DNA of 7,669 nt from Methylococcaceae bacterium (GTDB lineage: Bacteria; Pseudomonadota; Gammaproteobacteria; Methylococcales; Methylomonadaceae). The stretch's first letter is position 1. Each line of letters begins with the position of its first letter. The notes under the pieces are model-generated. The model was not told where the DNA came from, did not search any database, and worked only from the letters and a program-made list of their open reading frames with translations. Positions 1 to 6,767 of this stretch are shown here, one piece after another. Location of the stretch: contig JAUYMX010000289.1 in the NCBI GenBank assembly GCA_030699345.1, forward strand, positions 1 to 7,669. Direction: 5' to 3'. The position numbers and the translations under genes are program-made.

Positions 1-313
1 CCGGGTTGACTTTAAAGGTCTGGCCTCCAGCGGTAACGGTATTTTCGCTATCTTCCGCGTCATGCCGCCAGTTGTTATAAAGCAAATTATCCTGATAATT
101 CTTTTTTTTGCTGAGTGTCAGAATAATCGCCAGCCAGATTTTTGTTTCCACAACTTGCCGCCGGTTAACATTGCTGTTGCCGCTAAAACTTTGCACATTG
201 CTTGCCGGTTGGGCAAAGTGGCTATTAATAATCTCGGTGATGTCATCACTTAAATTACACAGCGCAGTGCTTGTTTTTAAGTTATAGCTGCGGGTGTTTG
301 GATTTTTATCCAT
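1..313 (-). CDS. Unrecognised protein, 5' part only (runs off left edge)
   Basis: An open frame begins with ATG at 313-311 and stays open to the window edge, giving 104 complete codons. An AGGAG lies 11 bases upstream, slightly far but usable, and no nearer in-frame start exists. The visible protein begins MDKNPNTRSYNLK and includes KTSTALCNLSDDITEIINSHF-like helical sequence near residues 13-33, and a Trp/Leu-rich stretch (TKIWLAIILTLS, about residues 58-69) followed by a Lys-rich KKK and a Tyr/Asn-rich segment. There is no signal peptide at the N-terminus. The hydrophobic stretch is too short and too close to polar residues to call a membrane helix with confidence. I do not recognise the family. 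It follows the interrupted TPR gene on the same strand after a 105-base gap, so co-transcription is possible. The overlapping plus-strand open frame at 62-253 is treated as a shadow. Confidence 0.6.
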   Translation of the reverse strand, partial: MDKNPNTRSYNLKTSTALCNLSDDITEIINSHFAQPASNVQSFSGNSNVNRRQVVETKIWLAIILTLSKKKNYQDNLLYNNWRHDAEDSENTVTAGGQTFKVNP

Positions 314-324
314 GCTTGTTAACG

Positions 325-329
325 CTCCT
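325..329 (-). promoter_or_regulatory. Shine-Dalgarno site of the left-edge gene
   Basis: AGGAG on the minus strand, 11 bases before the ATG at 313-311. The spacing is at the long end of the usual range. It supports the otherwise unannotated minus-strand gene and fixes its start. Confidence 0.5.
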
Positions 330-394
330 GTTCATTTAGACTAATGGTCGTGGTTATTCTATGTTCTGAATAGTTTATTACCTCGTCTGTTTTA

Positions 395-408
395 TCGAGA
401 TAGAAAAC
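395..408 (-). repeat. Copy 1 of 14-base repeat upstream of left-edge gene
   Basis: On the minus strand this reads GTTTTCTATCTCGA and is identical to 1339-1352. It lies about 80 bases before the start of the left-edge gene, immediately after the end of the TPR frame. Ten bases further downstream on the minus strand comes GAGGTA (384-379), which also follows the other copy. It could be an operator, part of a promoter, or the remnant of a duplicated leader. No known regulator motif is recognised. Confidence 0.45.
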
Positions 409-418
409 ACCCTACCCG

Positions 419-646
419 CTAATTATTCCGCTCGTTGCGCAGTTTTTGGATATAAGCCAATTCGTTACGGGACTTTTCATCGTTTTCGTTTTCGGCAAGG
501 AGTTGCCGATAAATAGCTTCCGCCTCATCCAGTTGCCCCGTTTCTATCAACGTAATACCAATGGATCGATCAAGCCCCGCTTGCAGCATTGTTTTGACAG
601 AGGGCTCCGTTAGTGACAGCCATTGCTTGCCGGATTTAAAGGTTAT
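419..646 (-). pseudogene. Downstream part of amber-interrupted TPR gene
   Basis: Immediately after the TAG at 649-647 the same reading frame continues with 75 sense codons (codons 192-266 counted from the TTG start) to a second TAG at 421-419. The continuation reads ITFKSGKQWLSL, then a good TPR-like unit at about 210-247 containing GITLIETGQLDEAEAIYRQL, and ends with a charged helix, ELAYIQKLRNERNN. The first residues after the stop complete the TPR helix pair begun by FELGQVLLREKNWQQA, so this is the natural C-terminus of the upstream protein and not an unrelated frame. No frameshift is needed. The only later ATG (589-587) has no Shine-Dalgarno site, so independent translation is unlikely. 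Explanations are a recent nonsense mutation, an error in the sequence, or suppression of the amber codon. Confidence 0.75.
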
Positions 647-1219
647 CTACGCTTGCTGCCAGTTTTTTTCACGCAACAAAACTTGCCCTAATTCAAACAA
701 ATAAGTCGCATTAAAAGGCGATAGCGCCAAGGCCTTGGTCAGATAGTATTTGGCCTCGCCCAACTGCCCCAGCTCAAACAATGCAAAGCCTTTGGCGTAA
801 TTGGCTTCGGCCCAGGTTTTGGAAATAACCAACACTTTTTCATGTTCCCTCGCGCCTTTCATTGCATACATCAAAGCCGCTTCACTGCTGTGCGCAGAAA
901 ATATTTTAAAGTCGCTGCGGCGATATTTATCATCAAAGTATTTCAAAATAGGATCGAAAATTTCATTAATTGCGCTGCTGGCTTGGTCCTCGCTTTTTAT
1001 ATAGCTCAAGCCGTCAACTATCGCGGACTGAAACCTTTGATCTAATTTAATGTCTTCTTTAGGTCTAGTAATCGGCGTCATTTCCAACTTGCCGTTATTC
1101 GACATTGCCTGAATATCCATCGTTGCTAAGGCTTGCGTTGCCGTTACGGAATCTTCAGCCAACGCTAGGTTGCTCGCTAAAAGCAGTTGCGTCATTAATA
1201 TTAAAAATAGGGTTTTCAA
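647..1219 (-). CDS. Exported TPR protein, truncated by in-frame amber
   Basis: The start is TTG at 1219-1217, supported by an AGGAGA six bases upstream. A later in-frame ATG (codon 9) would cut the signal peptide in half. Residues 1-21 form a Sec-type signal peptide: Lys2, a Leu/Ile-rich core, and a signal peptidase I site ALA before Glu22, so the product should be periplasmic or lipid-free exported. Residues 22-130 are helical with no recognised domain. A TPR unit follows at about 135-168 (pattern A..YAKGFALFELGQLGEAKYYLTKAL..P), then the first helix of a second TPR at 169-190. Translation stops at TAG after Ala190, in the middle of that TPR, but the frame continues in register to 419, so the intact protein would be 266 aa. 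TPRs usually bind partner proteins; the partner is unknown. It is divergent from the helicase gene and same-strand with the left-edge gene. Confidence 0.7.
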   Translation of the reverse strand: MKTLFLILMTQLLLASNLALAEDSVTATQALATMDIQAMSNNGKLEMTPITRPKEDIKLDQRFQSAIVDGLSYIKSEDQASSAINEIFDPILKYFDDKYRRSDFKIFSAHSSEAALMYAMKGAREHEKVLVISKTWAEANYAKGFALFELGQLGEAKYYLTKALALSPFNATYLFELGQVLLREKNWQQA

Positions 1220-1225
1220 AATCTA

Positions 1226-1231
1226 TCTCCT
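1226..1231 (-). promoter_or_regulatory. Strong Shine-Dalgarno site fixing a TTG start
   Basis: AGGAGA on the minus strand, six bases before TTG at 1219-1217. It decides the start of the TPR gene in favour of the TTG over the in-frame ATG at codon 9, and only the TTG start yields a full-length signal peptide. Confidence 0.65.
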
Positions 1232-1338
1232 CGTCTAAATCGTTAACCGGCAATGCGGCGGGATGACAAAAGGCCATCTGCAGTTTGATCGTTGTTTAAA
1301 ACTTGAAACCAGATGAATACCTCTTCTCAACATTTACT

Positions 1339-1352
1339 TCGAGATAGAAAAC
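1339..1352 (-). repeat. Copy 2 of 14-base repeat upstream of TPR gene
   Basis: Minus-strand GTTTTCTATCTCGA, identical to 395-408. It lies about 120 bases before the TTG start of the TPR gene. Fifteen bases downstream on the minus strand is GAGGTA (1323-1318), echoing the arrangement at copy 1, where the gap is ten bases. Two co-oriented genes therefore share an element in the same position relative to their starts. Confidence 0.45.
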
Positions 1353-1535
1353 TGCAGTATCCAGATAGTTTTCGATTTTTCGACATGATCGCTTATTAAT
1401 TTCGTTAGTAACTATTATTACCAAGCTGATTGATATAACCCAGCGCCAGCGTTTAGACTTGGGCTGACAAAATCTGTGCTTCAATCACAATCGCTTGCAC
1501 CCTTTTCAATATTCAATAAATCCTTTTATCTAAAA

Positions 1536-4500
1536 ATGGCTCATCAACCCGACATTATCAGAGCCAAGTGCCTTTGCATCGACATTGAAACTGCCCGCGA
1601 CGACCGTTTAAAGCTGCGTGAAATCGGTGCCTATCGGCCTGACACCGATACCAGGGCGCACATCCCCGGCAAGGCGAGCAATCTTGTCGCCCAACTGGAT
1701 GCCATCACCGAAGGCGCGGCGTTTGTGCTGGGCCATAACGTTATTGCCTTTGATCAGCCTGCGTTGTCGGTATTGCATCCCGATTTAACACTGCATCGAT
1801 TGCCGTTGGTCGACACACTGGAACTATCGCCGGTCGCTTTTCCGCAAAATCCGTATCACCGCTTGGTCAAAGATTACAAGCTATGTAGCACAACGCGTAA
1901 CGACCCGGTCCGTGATGCCGAACTGGCTTATGAGTTATTTCTGGATCAGCGTGAGGCCTTAAGCCAACGGGTCTTAGAACAGCCAAACGAGGCCTTGTGC
2001 CTGCATTTTCTGCTGACACCGGAAAACGGCAAAGGTGTAGCGAATTTCTTTGCCACCTTACGGCGCGCGTTGCGTCCTTCTTTACCCGAGGCACAAGCTG
2101 CGTGGCAACAAGCAACCGCTGGCAAGGTTTGCAAAACCGGACAGCAGCAGGTGCTTAACGACTATTTGACCGACCCGCAATGGCACAAACCTTTAGTTTA
2201 TGTGCTGGCTTGGTTGCGAGTAGCGGGCGGTAATTCGGTGCTGCCGCCGTGGGTGAGTACCAATTTTCCGAAAACACGCGAGCTGATTAAGATTCTGCGC
2301 GATGTGCCTTGCGGCGATGCCGATTGCAACTGGTGCCAAGAACAGCATGATCTCCTGCAATTGCTACCCCGATATTTTCCGGGGATAACCCAATTTCGGC
2401 CAACGCCTGCCACTGCCGATGGTAAGTCACTGCAACAAACCATTGTCGAATACGGCTTTTCAGGCACGTCAATGCTGGCGATTTTACCGACCGGCGGCGG
2501 CAAATCCTTATGTTTTCAATTGCCCGCATTGGCCAGTTATTATCGGAACGGCAGTCTGACGGTAGTGATTTCGCCGTTGCAATCGTTAATGAAAGATCAG
2601 GTTGATAATCTGGAAGGGCGCGGCATCACCTGCGCCGGTTATCTCAACAGCCTGCTCAATCCGTTGGAAAGACGGGTGATGTTGGACAAGTTGCGATTGG
2701 GCGATTTGGGCTTAATCTTTGTTGCGCCGGAACAATTTAGAAGCGTCGCCTTTACCAAAGCACTGATGCACAGAGAAGTAGGTGCCTGGGTTTTCGACGA
2801 AGCGCATTGCTTATCAAAATGGGGACACGATTTTCGCCCCGATTATTTATATGTGTCGAATTTCATCAAGAACCGACAAAAAGATAAGCCATCGCCGGTA
2901 TTTTGTTTTACCGCCACCGCCAAACCGGATGTAGTAGATGACATTGTCGAGCATTTTCATAAGCGCTTGGGTATCACCTTAGAATCTTTGTCCGGCGGCG
3001 TTCGCCGGGAGAATTTGCTTTACGAAGTCCATGCCGTGCCCGCACAAGCCAAATATCCGGAAGTGCTGCGTTTACTGGAGCACACTTTACGCGACGAAGG
3101 CGGCGCCATCATCTTTTGCGCCCGCCAGAAAACCGTGGAGGAAATGGCCGAGTTTTTAAAACAAGCTGGACTTGATTGCGGCTATTTTCACGGTGGCATG
3201 CCGCCGGAACAAAAACGTCAGGTACAGGAAGCCTTTATCAAAGGCGAGTTGCGCGTTATCGCGGCAACCAATGCCTTTGGCATGGGCGTCGATAAAGCCG
3301 ACGTGCGCTTGGTAGTGCATTTGGATACGCCGGGCTCGCTAGAAAATTATCTGCAAGAAGCGGGGCGCGCCGGACGCGATCAAGATCCCGCGCGTTGCGT
3401 GTTGCTCTACGACGATGCCGACCTGGATGTGCAGTTTCGTTTGTTGCGCAATTCACGGCTGACTCAGCACGATATTTACGCCATTTTAAAAGCACTGCGC
3501 AGCATTGAGCGTAAAGACCGCAGCGAAGGTTCGGTGGTGGTTACCAGCGGTGAAATCCTATTGGAAATTCCGGACAAACACGGCATTGATCCTGACGCTA
3601 ACGATGCCGATACCAAAGTCCGTATCGCCGTGGCTTGGCTGGAAGAAGCGCGTTTGCTGGAGCGCCAGGAAAATCATACCCGCTTATTTCCGGGCAGTTT
3701 ACAGGTTACCAGTATCGATGAAGCCCGAGTCTTGTTGGAGAAAAAATTAGGGCCGAATACTGACATCGAGCCATACGTCACCCTGCTTTCGCAATTGTTC
3801 TACAGCGAAGACGACGAAGGTATCAGCACCGATGATTTAATGCTGGCCACCGGCCGCAATTCTCTTGAAGTACAGAACATGTTGCGCGAGCTGGACCGAT
3901 TCAAATTGGTATCGAACGACACCGAAATCGGCGTGACCTTATACCGCGATCCCGACACATCGGATCGGCTGGAAGCTTTACGCAAACTGGAGGATGCGTT
4001 AATCGCCAGTTTGCGTGAGGCTGCACCCGATGCCGATCAAAAGCAATGGCAAATACTCAACGTTCGGCGGCTCTGCGATACCTTGCGCCGAGATGCCGGC
4101 GTTGAACTGGAACCCGACAAGTTGTCGCGGCTACTGAAATCGTTTGCCGAGGCCTTTGGCGGCGGTACCGGTCAGCGTGGTTTTTTCGCGTTGCGCCCAG
4201 CCGGACAAGATAATCGCTACCTAAAATTACAACGTAGCTGGCAAGACATTGACATCATCCGTCACAAACGCATGCGGCTGGCTCAAGCTCTGGTCAATTA
4301 TTTTGTTACGCACCGGCAAGGCAATAATCTGCTGGTTACCTGCAAACAAGGCGATTTAGAAGCCGCCTTGCAAGCTGATTTGACCTTACAAGAGGATGTC
4401 CACGACTGGAATGTGGCGTTGGCGGCGGCATTGATTTACTTGGACACCAACGAAGTATTACATCTGGCGCGCGGCAAAGCGGTATTTCGTGCCGCGATGA

Positions 4501-6695
4501 GCATCCAACTTAATGCCGACGCCAGACGCAGGCAATTCAAGAACTCCGATTACGCCGAGCTTGCTGTACATTACAAAGACAAAATCATCCAGGTGCATGT
4601 GATGGCCGAATACGCCCGGCTGGCATTGGGCAAAATTCAAGCGGCCATGGCGTTTATTGTTGATTACTTCGGCCTGGACAGAGACGAATTTGTGCGTCGC
4701 TACTTTGCCGGTCGTCAGGATATTCTGGAAATAGCGACCACCGAGGCCGCGCATCGACGCATTCTTATCGATCTACAAAATCCCGAACAACAAGCCATCG
4801 TGGCTGCGCCGCTGGAAGGCAGTCACTTGGTATTGGCAGGCCCCGGTTCCGGCAAAACCAAGATTATCGTGCATCGCGTCGCCTGGTTACTGCGTGAGTG
4901 TATGGTGCCGCCGGAAGACATTATGGTGCTGTGCTACAACCGCTCGGCAACTATAGAAATTCGACGACGCTTATGGGCATTGGTCGGTGCCGATGCCGCG
5001 GGCGTGACGGTGCAAACTCTGCACGGTTTGGCAATGCGCCTAACCGGCACCAGTTATGCGGTAGCCACAGAACGCGGCGAAAGCGTGGACTTTTCAGAGG
5101 TGATTAAAACCGCCACCGCACAATTGAGAAAATCCGAACTCGGTGACGACATCGGCCCGGCAAGTCAACGCGACCGATTATTATCCGGCTTGCGCTATCT
5201 GCTGGTTGATGAATATCAGGACATCAACGCCGAACATTACGATCTGATCAGCGCATTGGCCGGACGTTCGCTGAATAGTGAAGAAGATAAGTTGTCATTG
5301 CTGGCGGTGGGTGATGACGATCAAAATATTTATGCTTTTGGCGGTGCTAATGTCCGTTTTATCAAGCAGTTTAGCCACGATTATCAGGCCAACACTTATT
5401 ATCTAATCGAGAATTACCGCTCGACGACAAATATCATCAACTGCGCCAATCGAGTTATCGCTCCAGCACGGGAGCGCATGAAAACCGAGCACGCGATTAG
5501 AATCAATCATGCCCGACGCAACGCCGCGGATGGCGGCGATTTTGCAGCGTTGGACAGTTTAGCGCAAGGGCGAGTCCATATCATCGAATCACCACCGCAC
5601 ATCTCCAGTGAGGTCCAAATCGCGCTCGCCGAGCTATCGAGACTGAATGCGTTGGAAAATTCAGGTCAACTAAGTCATTGGGGACGCTGTGCGGTAATTG
5701 CCAGACATTGGGATGCACTGGAGCCGATGGCGGTATTATGTCGCCTACAAGGCATTCCGGTGAAGCTCATGCGAGAGAAAAGCCTGCTAAATCTGCACCA
5801 CACGCGGGAAGGTCATCGCCTCCTGACGCTGTTAAATAATCAGCGCCGCAAAGCACAGAAACCGCGAATACTGTTGCGTTGGGGGTCGCTATCACGTTGG
5901 TTCAGACGCTGCTATGGTCAAGGAGTTACCAATCTAATCAAGCACCCGTATCGTGCAATGTTGGCGCAATTTATTATCGAGCTTGAATCTGCGACACCTG
6001 GCAGCCAGCCGGTAGTTACAGATGTCATCGAAGCACTTTATGAATTTGGTTCCGGCTGCCAAGCTGCGGCTAGCGATAATCGCCATGCACCATTGTCGTT
6101 ACTAACCGCTCACAGCGCCAAAGGCTTGGAGTTCGATCATGTGCTAATTTTGGACGCGGGTGGTTGGCAGCAGAATAATGATGATGATGACGAACGGCGC
6201 TTGTTTTATGTTGCAATGACGCGCGCCCGCAAAACATTGACCTTGTGCTTAAGGCTAGGTGGTCGACATGCATTTATCCGTGATTGCCAAGATCTTTGTC
6301 TTAAATCGCAACCTAATCTTAAATTAGAAAATCGGCATTTGAATCAACGCATTTTAATCACCGACCAAGCAGACATTGTGCTGTCATGGCCGGGCTATTT
6401 TGCGCCGGATAAACCTATCCATAAAGCTATTGCAAATCTGGACTACGGTAGTGAATTGATTTTACGCGTCAGAAGTGATGGTCAATTTGGTTGGGAAATA
6501 GCGGACTTAAACGGCGTAACAGTGACAAGGATGGCGCAGGCGTTTAAGCCGCCCAAGGGCAAAATCATCGCCGTGCAAGTTGCAGCGATTCTGGTAAGAC
6601 AGGCAAAACAGGGAGATTCTGAAAAGTTGCGTTGCAATAACTGGGAGTTGGTGTTGCCGGAGATTGTCTATTTACCCGACGAGGATGCTGTATAA
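1536..6695 (+). CDS. DEDD exonuclease-like / RecQ / UvrD fusion helicase
   Basis: A 1719-residue cytoplasmic DNA enzyme. DEDD 3'-5' exonuclease-like fold at about 10-135: ExoI D16-I-E18, ExoII HN..AFD73, ExoIII region NDPVRD127. Cys cluster C259, C264, C267. RecQ core about 280-620: motif 0 FRP287-289 with Q300, Walker A TGGGKS 319-324, DEAH 421-424, TAT 459-461, motif VI QEAGRAGRD 607-615. The usual four-Cys RecQ zinc region is absent; a winged-helix-like stretch lies near 690-725 within a linker to about 1075. UvrD-like core about 1080-1570: Q motif near 1085, GPGSGKT 1102-1108, DEYQD 1225-1229, GDDDQ 1259-1263, ENYR 1292-1295, TAHSAKGLEF 1524-1533, YVAMTRAR 1558-1565. Residues 1601-1719 are unassigned. 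Both motors look catalytically intact; such families translocate 3'-5' on ssDNA. A GTG at 1476 would add 20 residues; the ATG is preferred because the fold begins just after it, though neither start has a clear ribosome site. Stands alone as a transcription unit. Repair or defence role is inferred. Confidence 0.93.
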   Translation: MAHQPDIIRAKCLCIDIETARDDRLKLREIGAYRPDTDTRAHIPGKASNLVAQLDAITEGAAFVLGHNVIAFDQPALSVLHPDLTLHRLPLVDTLELSPVAFPQNPYHRLVKDYKLCSTTRNDPVRDAELAYELFLDQREALSQRVLEQPNEALCLHFLLTPENGKGVANFFATLRRALRPSLPEAQAAWQQATAGKVCKTGQQQVLNDYLTDPQWHKPLVYVLAWLRVAGGNSVLPPWVSTNFPKTRELIKILRDVPCGDADCNWCQEQHDLLQLLPRYFPGITQFRPTPATADGKSLQQTIVEYGFSGTSMLAILPTGGGKSLCFQLPALASYYRNGSLTVVISPLQSLMKDQVDNLEGRGITCAGYLNSLLNPLERRVMLDKLRLGDLGLIFVAPEQFRSVAFTKALMHREVGAWVFDEAHCLSKWGHDFRPDYLYVSNFIKNRQKDKPSPVFCFTATAKPDVVDDIVEHFHKRLGITLESLSGGVRRENLLYEVHAVPAQAKYPEVLRLLEHTLRDEGGAIIFCARQKTVEEMAEFLKQAGLDCGYFHGGMPPEQKRQVQEAFIKGELRVIAATNAFGMGVDKADVRLVVHLDTPGSLENYLQEAGRAGRDQDPARCVLLYDDADLDVQFRLLRNSRLTQHDIYAILKALRSIERKDRSEGSVVVTSGEILLEIPDKHGIDPDANDADTKVRIAVAWLEEARLLERQENHTRLFPGSLQVTSIDEARVLLEKKLGPNTDIEPYVTLLSQLFYSEDDEGISTDDLMLATGRNSLEVQNMLRELDRFKLVSNDTEIGVTLYRDPDTSDRLEALRKLEDALIASLREAAPDADQKQWQILNVRRLCDTLRRDAGVELEPDKLSRLLKSFAEAFGGGTGQRGFFALRPAGQDNRYLKLQRSWQDIDIIRHKRMRLAQALVNYFVTHRQGNNLLVTCKQGDLEAALQADLTLQEDVHDWNVALAAALIYLDTNEVLHLARGKAVFRAAMSIQLNADARRRQFKNSDYAELAVHYKDKIIQVHVMAEYARLALGKIQAAMAFIVDYFGLDRDEFVRRYFAGRQDILEIATTEAAHRRILIDLQNPEQQAIVAAPLEGSHLVLAGPGSGKTKIIVHRVAWLLRECMVPPEDIMVLCYNRSATIEIRRRLWALVGADAAGVTVQTLHGLAMRLTGTSYAVATERGESVDFSEVIKTATAQLRKSELGDDIGPASQRDRLLSGLRYLLVDEYQDINAEHYDLISALAGRSLNSEEDKLSLLAVGDDDQNIYAFGGANVRFIKQFSHDYQANTYYLIENYRSTTNIINCANRVIAPARERMKTEHAIRINHARRNAADGGDFAALDSLAQGRVHIIESPPHISSEVQIALAELSRLNALENSGQLSHWGRCAVIARHWDALEPMAVLCRLQGIPVKLMREKSLLNLHHTREGHRLLTLLNNQRRKAQKPRILLRWGSLSRWFRRCYGQGVTNLIKHPYRAMLAQFIIELESATPGSQPVVTDVIEALYEFGSGCQAAASDNRHAPLSLLTAHSAKGLEFDHVLILDAGGWQQNNDDDDERRLFYVAMTRARKTLTLCLRLGGRHAFIRDCQDLCLKSQPNLKLENRHLNQRILITDQADIVLSWPGYFAPDKPIHKAIANLDYGSELILRVRSDGQFGWEIADLNGVTVTRMAQAFKPPKGKIIAVQVAAILVRQAKQGDSEKLRCNNWELVLPEIVYLPDEDAV

Positions 6696-6719
6696 AAGTC
6701 CAAAGACGCTTTTTTGGGC

Positions 6720-6751
6720 AAAAAAAACCGCCACAAGTGGCGGTTTTTTTT
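6720..6751. terminator. Bidirectional rho-independent terminator
   Basis: A perfect stem CCGCCAC (6728-6734) pairs with GTGGCGG (6737-6743), with a very short loop, preceded by eight A and followed by eight T. Each strand therefore has a GC-rich hairpin followed by a T run. It lies between the ends of the convergent helicase (stop 6693-6695) and porin (stop 6770-6768) genes and should serve both. Confidence 0.92.
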
Positions 6752-6767
6752 CGAACGGCGGGAAAGC

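Larger units (their letters stand above)
1220..1535. other. Divergent intergenic region, no gene seen
   Basis: About 315 bases separate the minus-strand TPR gene from the plus-strand helicase gene, and promoters for both should lie here. I see no convincing sigma-70 pair; TATTAT at 1413-1418 is a possible plus-strand -10 element but has no good -35 partner. The region holds copy 2 of the 14-base repeat (1339-1352) and a 9-base inverted repeat CTGCAGTTT / AAACTGCAG around 1277-1285 and 1348-1356. A Lys/Arg-rich 62-codon minus-strand frame (1296-1484) starting with TTG lacks a ribosome site and is not accepted as a gene. Confidence 0.5.

Noticed and set aside
62..253. 63-codon plus-strand frame at the left edge
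   Set aside because: It lies opposite the minus-strand open frame that has a ribosome site and ATG and stays open to the edge; no coding features of its own.
360..378. Weak TATTC / GAATA hairpin in the gap between the two minus-strand genes
   Set aside because: A five-base AT stem without a T run is too weak to call a terminator.
801..1045. Two overlapping plus-strand frames inside the TPR gene
   Set aside because: They are antisense to a frame with a clear signal peptide and TPR pattern and have no ribosome sites.
1277..1356. Inverted repeat CTGCAGTTT / AAACTGCAG about 60 bases apart
   Set aside because: Nine-base arms with a long AT-rich spacer and no T run; not a convincing terminator, operator or mobile-element end.
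1296..1484. 62-codon minus-strand frame with a short hydrophobic stretch flanked by Lys/Arg
   Set aside because: It starts at TTG with no ribosome site, overlaps the probable promoter region of the helicase gene, and its hydrophobic stretch is only about 12 residues; composition looks non-coding.
1536..6695. Possible artificial fusion of two separate helicase genes by assembly
   Set aside because: The frame is continuous over 5 kb, the linker is helical coding-like sequence with no internal start/ribosome-site junction, so a true fusion is the simpler reading.
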